Shown: piece after piece, positions 15,270 through 27,737 of the stretch
Numbering within the stretch: position 1 is the first letter of the stretch
Layout: the number at the start of each line of letters is the position of its first letter
Source: Calendula officinalis
Taxonomy: Eukaryota; Streptophyta; Magnoliopsida; Asterales; Asteraceae
DNA length: 64,000 nucleotides
Assembly (NCBI GenBank): GCA_963853835.1
Contig: OY970823.1
Span: forward strand, 11,860,001 to 11,924,000
Reading direction: 5' to 3'
Notes under the pieces: model-generated
Database searches by the model: none
Seen by the model: the letters and a program-made list of their open reading frames with translations, nothing else
Told to the model about the DNA's origin: nothing
Made by a program: the position numbers and the translations under genes

Positions 15270-17030
15270 GGACACCAGTTTAATCATCGATGATTAAACA
15301 AAAAATACAGGGTAGAATCATTGATAATTAACCATCTTATGATTTTACACAGCCAAGTATAATAATCATTAGTGATTATAATATTTCAGGTTTCATCATT
15401 GATGATTAATGAAAATAATATTTCATACTAGGTTAATCATCTATGATTAAAAACAATCTCAATGTTTAATCACTAGTGATTAAAACACAAAACAAGGTTT
15501 AATCATCTGTTATTGAAAAAGAGCATATTTAAAATATTCAGACTAGTTTAATCATCGATGATTAAACCCAACCTCAAGTTTAATCATCGATGATTAAAAA
15601 AATCGTCAAGATTAATCGTCGATGATTAAACAGCATTTATAGAGAATTAATAATCTAAAAAACGAAGACAGGGTTAATCATCGATAATTAAAACACAACA
15701 TCAAGTTTATCATTGATTATTAAAGACAATCTAAAAGTTTGATCATTAATGAATAAACACAACACCACGTTTAATCATCGATGATTAAACCCAACCTCAT
15801 GTTTAATCATTGATGATTAAAAAACTCGTCAAGATTAATCATCGATGATTAAACTGCATTTTATAGAAAATTAATAACCTAAAAAACGGAGACAAGGTTA
15901 ATCATCGATGATTAAACATCATATTTAATTTTAAAAAAAGTATTAATCATCGATGATTAAAACACAACATCAAGTTTATCATTGATGATTAAAGACAATC
16001 TAAAAGTTTGATCATTAATGAATAAACACAACACCACATTTAATCATCGATGATTAAACCCAACCTCAAGTTTAATCATCGATGATTAAACAAACCGTCA
16101 GGATTAGTCATCGATGACTAAACAACATTTTATAGACAATTAAGAATCTAAAAAACGTAGACAAGGTGAATCATCGATGATTAAACAACATTTTTTATTT
16201 TAAAAACAGAATTAAATCATCGATGCTTAAAACACAACACCAAGTTTAATCATCAATGATTAAAAACAATCTCAAAGTTTGATCATTAATGACTAAACAC
16301 AACACCACGTTTAATCATCCATGATTAAAAACAATCTCAAAGTTTAATCATTATTGATTAAACACAAAACAAGGTTTAATCATCTGTGATTAAAGAGCAT
16401 TTAAAAAAAAATTCAGACTAGTTTAATCATCGATGATTAAACCCAACCTCAAAAGTTTAGTCATCGATCATTAAACAAATCGTCAAGATTAATCTTAAAT
16501 GGCATTTTATAGAGAATTAAGAATCTAAAAAACGGACACAAGGTTAATCATAGATGATTAAAACACAATACCAAAGTTTAATCATCGATAATTAAAAACA
16601 ATCTCAAAGTTTAATCATTAGTGATTAAACACAAAAAAAGGTTTAATCATCTGTGATTAAAGAGCATTTCAAAAAAAATTCAGACTAGTTTAATCATCGA
16701 TGATTAAACCCAACCTCAAGTTTAATCATCGATGATTAAACAAATCGTCAAGATTAATCTTAAACAACATTTTATAGAGAATTAAGAATCTTAAAAATAG
16801 AGACAAGGTTAATCATCGATGATCAAGCAGCATTTTTTATTTTAAAAACAGAATTAATCATCGATGATTAAAACACAACACCAAGTTTAATCATCGATGA
16901 TTAAAGACAATCTCAAAGTTTAATCATTAATGAATAAACATAGCACCACGTCTAATCATCTATGATTAAAAACAATCTCAAAGTTGAATAATGAATGATT
17001 TAAAACATAATAGTAAAGTTCAATCATTGT
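15270..17030. repeat. Palindromic repeat array 2 of element E
   Basis: About 1.75 kb dominated by TTTAATCATCGATGATTAAA and variants, with more than twenty near-perfect dyads (for example 15548-15567, 15580-15599, 15772-15791, 15898-15917, 16036-16055, 16423-16442, 16688-16707, 16855-16874). Higher-order blocks of about 240-480 bp repeat: the phrases CAACACCACGTTTAATCATC, TTTATAGAGAATTAA and CAAATCGTCAAGATTAATC recur in the same order around 15540, 15770, 16030, 16420 and 16680. This implies local tandem amplification. Confidence 0.9.
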
Positions 17031-17342
17031 TAAATAAAAATTATGACGTGTAGATGATTCTTATACAAATAAGTATTCATGGGTTAAATATTTGTGATTA
17101 AACTCTAATATTAATAAAAATAAATTATTATAACAATAATTATATGAATTAATATTTATTCGTAGTAAATATGCACAATTTTCAAAAGAAAGTCATCATT
17201 GCGCATCTGTTCAAAAAATTGATCATTATTCGGCTCTAAAATATCAACTCTAACCTCTCAAAAACTGATCATCATTCGGTGCTTAAAAAATAAACTTTAA
17301 CCCTTAAAAAACAGATTTTTATCATTCTCATAAGCAAAGAAG

Positions 17343-18219
17343 ATGGAAGTCGGAAGTTCTTCAAAAACACTCAAAAGAAACAAGATGGAAGCAGGAGGTT
17401 CTTCATCTTTCACTACACGTTTGCTTGACATAACTACTCCGTTGTTAGAACTCATTCTATCGTTTGTTGGGGCTGAATCTGCCAAACAGGTTTTCAAATG
17501 CACATTAGTGTAAGTTTATTTTACAATCAGTCAATTTTCATATACCTATTTTGTATTTTCGACGTTATTAGTTTCTAATTTTTGGAATGATTGAATGATA
17601 GGTGTAAAACCATGAATGAAGCAGTATACTCAACATCAGTGTTTAAAAAACTAGAACTTGATCTTATTGGAAGAGAAAGATTAAATCCTGAATATTTGAA
17701 AATCATCCAAAGATGCAAAGATGCTGGAAACCCAAACCTGATGTTCAGAGATGGCATGGTACTCTTATGTTTTATGCATTTTTTCAAGAAAATATAATTT
17801 CATTTGCATGTCATTTTCATATGTATAAGTAATTATGTCGAAAATTTTATTTTCATGTCATTTTGAAAAAAATGATTAATTTATGTAGGTTAATGCTTCA
17901 TTAGTTGTGATAATTATTTATATTATTACCTTTTAAAAACCTGATGATATTAGACTAAATCAAAATAAAAAATATGTTTATTCATTAGTTATTTATCATT
18001 AAACTTTGAGTTTAATCAAAAATGTATAATCATACTGCTTAATCCTTCATGAGTTGTACAATGTTTAATTTTGTTGATTAAAAATTGATTTATGTGTTTA
18101 ATTAGGACAAATATTTTTTTGAGGACCGAGAAGCAGGAATGTTGCTATTGGAAAAGGTTGTTTCATTGGGGCAAAAATATGCCATTTTTGTGAAGGGGAT
18201 GTTGTTGATGTTGCAGTAG
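17343..18219 (+). CDS. F-box-like protein of the At2g35280 type, three exons, apparently intact
   Basis: Exons 17343-17509, 17602-17758 and 18106-18219 join in frame (55 codons + 2 nt; 1 nt + 52 codons; 38 codons) to 145 residues and a TAG stop. Donors are GTAAGT and GTACTC, acceptors GATAG and TTAG. Residues 25-70 (LLDITTPLLELILSFVGAES, then QVFKCTLVCKTMNEAV) fit an F-box, with a Ser/Lys-rich leader. RCKDAGNPNLMFRDGM and KYFFEDREAGMLLLEKVVSL match the conserved tail of F-box proteins related to Arabidopsis At2g35280, where a Sel1-like region follows. Such proteins are thought to be substrate adaptors of SCF ubiquitin ligases. The family is usually longer, and this copy stops after the first tail repeat (MLLMLQ). 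It lies inside element E between palindromic array 2 and the right terminus, so it looks captured. Another initiation at the second Met (17382) is possible. Expression is unknown. Confidence 0.6.
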
Positions 18220-18609
18220 AAGAAGCAAGAAGCTTTAAACCTTCTAAATGAAGAGTTCAAAGAATCAAAGGGACAATGGAATTTGATACATCACGATAAT
18301 CGATTGCGTTGATTTGATTCGGCTAAAACTATGAAAACGACAACTAAATTATAAGAATATAATAGATTTTGATTAAGTTTACCTGAGCGATTTATGATAC
18401 AGACGAAAAAAAAAAACTTGATTATGAATCCTTGATTAAGAGAGCTATTTATGATTCAGAGAGCAATTTGTGATCAGAGATCGATTTATGATTCAGAAGA
18501 CCGATAATGAATCTTTGACGCAACTAACAGAGTATCTCCAGCACGGAAAATTACCGTCTTGCCCTTGATCATTTAAAAAGCGCGCGTGAGGGATATTTGG
18601 AGATGAGAG

Positions 18610-18664
18610 GCTGAGATCTATTCTCACATTCTCACCTAATATATTAATTCTCAATGGAACTCAC

Positions 18665-18668
<4 letters not shown>
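18610..18668 (-). other. Right terminus of element E
   Basis: Reverse strand from the TA array: 16-nt tip AGAAGTGAGTTCCATT, GAGAAT, 13 nt, GAGAAT, 2 nt, GAGAAT, then AGATCTCAGCC. This is the reference copy for recognising the misplaced left end at 11695-11740. Confidence 0.75.

Positions 18669-18720
<52 letters not shown>
18669..18720. repeat. (TA)n microsatellite between E and A-long 2
   Basis: About 26 TA units with termini abutting both sides. Confidence 0.97.
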
Positions 18721-18725
<5 letters not shown>

Positions 18726-19956
18726 CCGGATCCGGTGAGGACTCTTTTCCCGGTGAGGACTGCGAGGACAATTCCCGTCCACTCATCTTAAAAAGGGCAT
18801 TAAGGTCATTTACGAAACCCCCTTTTCCTCCTTTTGCCACTTGTCCTCTTATACTTGGAAGTGAGTTTTTTTTTTGCCCCGCACTTTGTTTTTCGCCCAT
18901 AACTTTTTTTTATTAGTAAAATAAAAAATCTAAAAATGCCAAAAATTTTAAAATTAAATTTTCTACAAAATGAGTAGTCATAAAAATTTAAAAAAAAATG
19001 ATCCAAAATTGACAATGATCCATAAATAACAAAATGATTTAAAAATCAACAATAGTACAAAGTAAACAAGATGACCATGAATGAACAAAATGATCCAAAA
19101 TTATATACTTCCTCCGTATCAAAATAAGTGACACAAATTGGCTTACACATTTTTTGAGGTAAAAGATTAAAGTAGAGGTTAAAATAGATTAAAGTACATA
19201 ATTAGTGGAGAATGAGTCCCACTTTTCTTGAATAAAGTGATATTAATGAGTTTTAAAAGTAAAAGTAAAGGTATAAGGGTAATTTCAATTTATTAAAGTG
19301 GATAGTTAGTGGGTATGGGTCCCACTATTTTTACCAAATAAGGAAAGTTTTCAAACTATGTCACTTATTTTGATACACCCCAAAATGGAAAGTGCGTCAC
19401 TTATTTTGATACGGAGGAAGTATGATATATTATTTGACTAATTATTTATGTAAAAATTATATTTATGCAAGATTAACAATGATCCAAAAATAACAAAATG
19501 ATCCAAAATTATGACAATGATCTAAAATTAACAAAATGATCTAAATTTAACAAAATGATCCAATATTTTATCCGAGTTTTTTTTTCTTCAAATTTTCATG
19601 ACTATACTCATTTTATAGAAAAATTTAATTATAGGAACTTTGACATTTTTAGTTTTTTTTTACAAGGAAAAAAAAAGAGTTATGGCCGAAATACGAACTT
19701 AAGGGTAAAAATAAAACCACCAAATCAGAAATTGACATGTGGCGAGGAGAGAGAGTATGTGTGCGAAAATTACCATTTTAACCTTACAAATTTTCTTTTT
19801 ACCCCCCACTATTTTGTTAAACTTTACACAAAACCCCCTAACCTTCTAACATTGTTACTTTTCTTCACATTAGATCCTAGTCATTGATTTTCTTTGATCC
19901 AAGGCCCAGATTTGTCCTCGCAGTCCTCATCGGAAAAAGATTCCTCAATCGATCCC

Positions 19957-19959
<3 letters not shown>
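18721..19959. mobile_element. TA-array TIR element family A, long form, copy 2 (contains a Stowaway)
   Basis: The left end AGGGTCCGGATCCGGT (16 nt) is followed by GAGGAC, GAGGAC, GAGGAC at spacings 18 and 9. The right end, reverse strand, has GAGGAA, GAGGAC, GAGGAC at 18 and 9. Long inverted repeats mirror 18880-18990 and 19580-19690. Internal ATGATCCAAAA words surround a Stowaway MITE (19108-19420). Without the MITE it is about 0.92 kb, compared with 1.23 kb in copy 1. Confidence 0.7.
19108..19420. mobile_element. Stowaway-type MITE 1 (313 bp)
   Basis: Inverted ends CTTCCTCCGTATCAAAATAA and its complement at 19401-19420, flanked by TA target duplications (19106-19107 and 19421-19422). This is the Tc1/mariner-related Stowaway signature (TA duplication, CTYCCTCCGT ends). 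No coding capacity. It has the same length as the copy at 49137-49449. Confidence 0.92.

Positions 19960-20037
<78 letters not shown>
19960..20037. repeat. (TA)n microsatellite between A-long 2 and A-short 2
   Basis: About 39 TA units. Confidence 0.97.

Positions 20038-22021
<1,984 letters not shown>

Positions 22022-22085
<64 letters not shown>
22022..22085. repeat. (TA)n microsatellite between D and A-short 3
   Basis: About 32 TA units. Confidence 0.97.
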
Positions 22086-22089
<4 letters not shown>

Positions 22090-22489
22090 AGTGGGATCAT
22101 GTGAGGACTTAAAAAATGGTGAGTACTCGCGAGGACACCTCCAAAAAGTTCTAAAAATTCCGAAAAAAAAATATATAACTCCCCATGATTATTACTACAT
22201 TTGACCAAAGAAAAGTTTTGAAAAAAAAAAAAAAAATTACGATCCACTTTTTTTTGTGGATCATAATAATGATCCATATTTTTTTTTGTGGATAAAAAAT
22301 TAAGATCCATATTTTTTTTCTTGATCATTTAAATGTTTTTTTTGGATCTTATATGATGCAATTTTTGAGTTTAAAAAAGAAATTTTTTTGGATCTTATAT
22401 GATACGATTTTTAGGTTTAAAAAAGAAAATTTTTTGAAAAAAAAGTTTGTTTTGGATCATTTTCAGAGTATTTTTTGGAGTCCTCACAG
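22086..22489. mobile_element. TA-array element family A, short form, copy 3 (right end lost)
   Basis: The left terminus is present (AAGTGGGATCATGT then GAGGAC). The body carries duplicated phrases around TTTTGGATCTTATATGAT (22340-22440). The sequence stops inside the right terminus after TCCTCACAGT and runs into unrelated AT-rich DNA. Confidence 0.7.
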
Positions 22490-23200
<711 letters not shown>

Positions 23201-23214
23201 TATATATATATATA
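23201..23214. repeat. Short (TA)n left of the 64-bp Helitron-like insert
   Basis: Seven TA units. With 23279-23357 it forms one array interrupted by the insert. Confidence 0.95.
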
Positions 23215-23277
23215 TCTCATTGATATGTTGTCTATATCTCGAAGCATGCCCGCCCATTCGGGCGAGCTTTGAAACTA

Positions 23278-23278
<1 letters not shown>
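23215..23278 (+). mobile_element. 64-bp Helitron-like mini-element inside a TA array
   Basis: It starts TCTCATTGATATG and ends CTAG. A hairpin (GCCCG, 6-nt loop, CGGGC) lies about 14 nt before the end. The left neighbour is A and the right neighbour T, both belonging to the TA array. TC start, CTAG end, subterminal hairpin and A/T insertion are all Helitron features. Such a short complete-looking element would be near the minimum that can hold both recognition ends. It could also be an internally deleted or chance sequence. Confidence 0.45.

Positions 23279-23357
<79 letters not shown>
23279..23357. repeat. (TA)n microsatellite before B copy 2
   Basis: About 39 TA units. Confidence 0.97.
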
Positions 23358-23359
<2 letters not shown>

Positions 23360-23727
23360 GCGAGCTATTTATAGAACCCATTTTTTGCGTAGAACCAAGC
23401 AGAACTCATCTAAGAATATTAGAATTTAGTAGAAAAATATGCAAAACAATAACATTTAACCCAAATCAAACATATACTTTAAGAAAAACATCAAAAATAC
23501 TGAAAAACATATATGTTAAAATAATGCAAAAATAACACTTATGTATATACACATGAAAACATACATGCACAAAAACATATATGTTTTCGTGCATGAATAA
23601 CATACATGCATGGGGGTCCCTCGTTAAATCGCTTCATGTATCTTCCATGATCATTTTATTTTGAAATTCAATGGTTTAGATTGAGTTCTGCGGGTTCTGT
23701 AGCCTAAAATGGGTTCTGTAACTCCAA
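23358..23727. mobile_element. TA-array element family B, copy 2 (right tip lost)
   Basis: The left terminus (GGGCGAGCTATTTATAGAAC and following TAGAAC, CAGAAC) is present. The body matches 10373-10750. The right terminus stops after GGGTTCTGTAAC and is fused to an inverted A-short fragment. Confidence 0.7.
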
Positions 23728-24042
23728 AGAAAACTCTAAAAATGACCCAAAACAAACTTTTTTCAAATATATTTCTTTTTTAAATATCAAAATCGCAACC
23801 TATAAGATCCAAAAAAACAAAATTAAAAAATGATCCAAAAAAAAATAATAATATGGATCATTATTTTGTTCCACAAAAAAAACATGGATCATTGTTATGA
23901 TCCGTAAAAAAATGTGGCTCATAATTTTTTTTTCAATTTTTTTTTTATCAAATGTAGTAATAATCATGGGGAGTTATATATATATTTTTCAGAATTTTTT
24001 GAAATTTTTTTGAGGTGTCCTCGCGAGTCCTCACCGTTTCTT
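23728..24042 (-). mobile_element. TA-array element family A, short form, inverted and truncated at both ends
   Basis: Reverse-complement match to the A-short body (CTAAAAATGACC to GTGTCCTCGCGAGTCCTCAC). The outer 40-50 bp of both termini and any TA arrays are missing. The junctions are with B copy 2 on the left and an LTR fragment on the right, so it was displaced by rearrangement. Confidence 0.7.
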
Positions 24043-25318
24043 GGCCCATTCGATCAATCTCAGTCCATCGGGCCCAAACTTTAGTTGGCCCATTAATATC
24101 CAAGCCCATTTGGACCAAAGCCCAAACCTTTGGCCCATTACTTACCCAAACCGAACCCACTTGGGCCCAAGCCCAATCCATGGCCCAACCTAATCGGACC
24201 TAAGCCCAATATAAGGCCCACCTAGTGGTCCATTAGGCCCATCTAGGCCCATTAGGTCCATTAGGCCCAATCTAGGCCCATTAAGCCTAACCCACGCCCA
24301 TTTCATGTCATTTCATTTCGAAGCCCATTTCATTTCATTTCGGCCAATTAAGGCCCAATAACCCAAGTTCATTCGATGTCACAAAACATTAAACATAACA
24401 TTAATCGTATATCATATATCATAACTAGATCGCCTGTGTTAACTTAGTCTAATTAGAACGTTATATCGTTTAGGAAGCCAGCAGTCTATGAAGGAGTCCT
24501 CTATCCTATCTGTTGCTAAGCTTTGCCCAAGTGAGCCCACATACCCCTTTTACTCTTTTTACTGTTTTATAGACCATGGATATGCAGATAGTACTATTGG
24601 CTGACACTCATCCTCCCAACATTATTTGATCATTACTTGGTTATCAAAGACATCTTTCGGGAGTGTATATCCATAAAAGAACGATAACATACTTGAGTTG
24701 AAGTGTTCATTGTGGACTTAGGGGTTGGTATATTAACTCAATAGACTAGCTACCTTTTGGGGATAACAGTCATGCGATATCAAACATAACAACTTATTCA
24801 ACACTTTTTCATAAACAAAACTAGTAATTGTAGATCTTCTACAATTACACTTCACTTTTCATACTTATTTTCTCATACCTTATGAGTGTTGAACTTATAC
24901 TTTTTCAGTCATAAATCTATTTTCATAACAAACATTTTTGGTAGCAAACACTTTACTTTTACCGTAAACATTAACCATGTGGATTCACTCAACATTATTG
25001 GTGACCCTCTTATATTTATGTTTTTCCAGGTGATTAGGTGCATAGTGGAACTGGAGGATATGAGCAGTGAGATTGTTGTGAGCCATGAATAAAACATTAA
25101 GTTTACAAAATAATCATTTCATTTTAAAACAATTTCTATTTTAGGAAACTTGCTATTTTTGGAAACTTACCATTTTTAGAAAGTGAAAATATTTTTATTT
25201 CGTTATTGCGTGGTTGTTTGTTTACATAATTTTTGCTATGTTGTCATGAACGTTACACCTCCGTTCTTCCGCAAAACATTTTAAATGAAGTAAAACTCAT
25301 TTTTGGCGGGGTGTGACA
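24043..25318 (-). mobile_element. Truncated LTR, minus orientation (family 1)
   Basis: The right edge reads, on the minus strand, TGTCACACCCCGCC, a typical Ty3-type LTR start. 24045-24350 is a GGCCCATT-rich repeat stretch. The other LTR end is not present because the fragment abuts the broken A-short copy. No coding sequence. Confidence 0.55.
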
Positions 25319-26513
25319 CCCTAGTTCTTGGGTTGGTGATTAATTGTTAAATAAAGGTTGTATACACTTAATAGATGGTATTTTTACAAAGAAAACAATT
25401 GTATGCTTAAGATTTGTAAGAATCTTAAGATTGGTTAAACCGAGGGTTTTGTAAATCACCAAAATTGGGGGAATGTGTTAGTAAGTGGTATCTAGAGGTA
25501 AATGGACACATTATTAGTAGTATGTGATGTTGAACAACTTGTGATTGTTATATTAGGCATTTGGTGAAAGTCTTGGAAAAGTGCAAGCTTGTTGAAGATA
25601 AAAGGTTCTGTGTGAAGAACTCATTGGAAGCAATAATTGCTATGGTGAGTGCTTGTGGAATTTACTGAGTACGTAGCCTTTTGAAATACGTTTTCCTTAC
25701 GTGTGTTTGGTCTATTTGGTTAATTGTTTAGACTTATAGTGTGTTAAGTTAGTTATATATATTATTGATAATATTGAACTAACTTGTTTGATGATTGACG
25801 TGATAGCCGAGAGCTAGATTGACATAAGTGATGAGTTATGGTAAGATTGAGATGATGTGATGATACGGGCGACTCCCGATCATGAGGTGTGGATTGAGGG
25901 GCAGTTGGGATGAATTCCCATCGACTCATCCACGTTTGTAGGATTGCTAATTGGACGTATTCCGGCGAGTAAGGCAGGTGTCGGTATATTGGGTGATTCC
26001 CTCTTGCTGGTATCTAGAGCCTCTAGCTAGTGCGGGGACGACCCAACATTTAGATATGTTGAGCTTCTAGTTCGTTTGGGGGCAACCCGATAACTAGATA
26101 TGATTGCTAAGAGAGCATTGGATTGATAGGGTCACGATAGGGTGACTAGCTTATATTCGTGTGATATATGTATGTGATTATATATCTTGGAAAGTTTGGA
26201 AAAATCTGGTTCTAAACCCATGTAGCTCACGAGACTCTTTGTCTCACGCACTCTTTGTTTGTTTTTGCTATGTACTCAGGTTCTGGATAGAATGTATAGG
26301 TACGCGTGGATAGAGATGCGCGAGCCTAGAATAGAAGAGCACTAGAACAAACTTAGACTTAGCGTTGGTTTTGATATATTTGGTAACACCTAAACTTATA
26401 CTCTGATTTCATATCAAAGCTTTTTGTAAATCCGTATTTTGGGAATAGTTCTTCTATTTATGAAAATGTTATATTTTGGCCAAACATTTTGTTTTAAAAA
26501 TTGAGGTGGTACA
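25319..26513 (-). mobile_element. Truncated LTR, minus orientation, related to the 50272-58046 element
   Basis: On the minus strand it starts at 26513 with TGTACCACCTCAATTTTT. It then follows the LTRs at 50272 and 56346: the phrases CTTCTATTTATGAAAATG, GGAGTTGTATGGCC-like and ACCCAAGAACTAGGG are shared on the opposite strand. It is cut at the point matching about 51290 of the left LTR, where family 1 begins. It lies in Copia pol sequence at 26514. Confidence 0.65.
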
Positions 26514-27737
26514 ATCATCACTCATATCATGTGGAACCTGATATGGGTGAGTCTTGGGCTGTTCAGCATTGGAGTTGTCTGGATTACATAATATTTCAAT
26601 ATCGCTTATATCCTCCTTTGCTGAAGTAGATTGCTCATCCGGATTTTCATCAAAAGTAACATGGTTGGATTCTTCAATCACCTTTTTTGAGATAGCATAC
26701 ACTCTGAAGGCCTTGGAGTGTGGTGAGTATTCTATAAAAACGCCATCATTTGCTTTGGGAGCAAATTTGTTGAGATTTTTCTTGGTATCGAGAACAAAGC
26801 ATTTACTCCCAAAGATGTGAAAATATTCCACATTTGGAATTCCTCCATGATATAGCTCACAAGGAGTCATGTGATGTCTCTGGACAACTGTGGCTCTATT
26901 TTGTGTAAAATTTGCACAGTTTATAGCTTCTGCCAAGAAGCTCCCTGCCAGTCCAGCATGGCATAACAAAGTTCTTGCAGCTTCAATCTGTGTTCTATTC
27001 TTCCTTTCTACAACCCCATTTTGTTGTGGTGTGTAGGCTGCAGAGAAGTTTTGTACAATTCCTCTGTCTTCACAACAATCTTCCAGTACTGAGTTCTTGA
27101 ATTAAGTACCATGGTCACTTCTAACTTGTTTGACCTTGTTGCCTTTCTGAAGTTCTTCTCTTTTGATAAAAGCAATGATTTTTGTGGTAGCATCTGATTT
27201 AGTCTTAAGAAAGATGACCCAAGTGTATCTTGAGTATTCATCAACTAAGACCAGTGTATAGATCTTTTTTGCCAGAGATGGTGTACTGATGTGGCTAAAA
27301 AGATCCATATGTATCATTGTATGAGGTTCATTAATCGAGTGGTTGACTTTTGACTTGAATGAACTCTTCTTATGCTTGCCCATTTCACATGCGTTACACA
27401 ACTTATCTTTTGAATAATTAATATTGGGCAACCCTCTCACTAACTTCTTCATACTGAGTTCATTGATGTTTCTGAAATTGTTGTGAGAGAGTTTCTTGTG
27501 CCACATCCAGTTCAGTTCTGGATTGACTTTGGAAAGCAGGCATACTCTGATGGTAGGGTCTAGTTCAGACAAGTTGACCACATAAACATCTTTCTCTCTT
27601 CGAGCAATGAGAACAGGTTGTCCCTTCTCATTATAGATGATTCCTGCAGTCTTCCTGAATCGGGCTTCCTTGTCATCATCACACATCTGGCTGATACTGA
27701 GCAGATTGTGTTTAAGACCCTCCACATAGGCAACTCT
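26514..27737 (-). pseudogene. Copia integrase (GAG-pre-integrase and integrase core), broken
   Basis: The upstream piece (27725-27102) begins MEGLKHNLLSISQM, carries the GAG-pre-integrase motif MWHKKLSHNNFRNI with CNACEMGKHKKSSF, then the catalytic core start IHMDLFSHISTPS with VDEYSRYTWV and RSDHGT. A stop follows. A second frame has YTPQQNGVVERKNRT, and the third (26969-26469) begins MLCHAGLAGSFLAEAINCAN and continues with the integrase C-terminal domain. The DD(35)E-type residues are visible as D in HMDLF, D in RSDHGT and E in VVERKN. It stops where an LTR was inserted at 26513. The product would insert the cDNA into the chromosome. Confidence 0.8.

Larger units (their letters stand above)
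10762..18668. mobile_element. Large TA-array TIR element E with genes and palindromic repeats (7.9 kb)
   Basis: The right terminus, reverse strand from 18668, reads AGAAGTGAGTTCCATT and then GAGAAT three times at spacings 19 and 8. This is the layout of families A-D. The matching left terminus is not at the left edge. It lies at about 11695-11740 in the wrong orientation: reverse strand GAGAAT, 12 nt, GAGAAA, 2 nt, GAGAAT, then CAGCC on both termini. The block 10762 to about 11736 therefore appears inverted. The interior carries a spliced gene split by that inversion, a second interrupted ORF (13850-15118), an F-box-like gene (17343-18219) and dispersed palindromes. TA arrays flank both sides. 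No transposase was recognised. Confidence 0.65.

Noticed and set aside
12860..17030. CRISPR-like array
   Set aside because: The repeats are palindromic, of irregular spacing, spacers are themselves repeated, and the DNA is plant nuclear.
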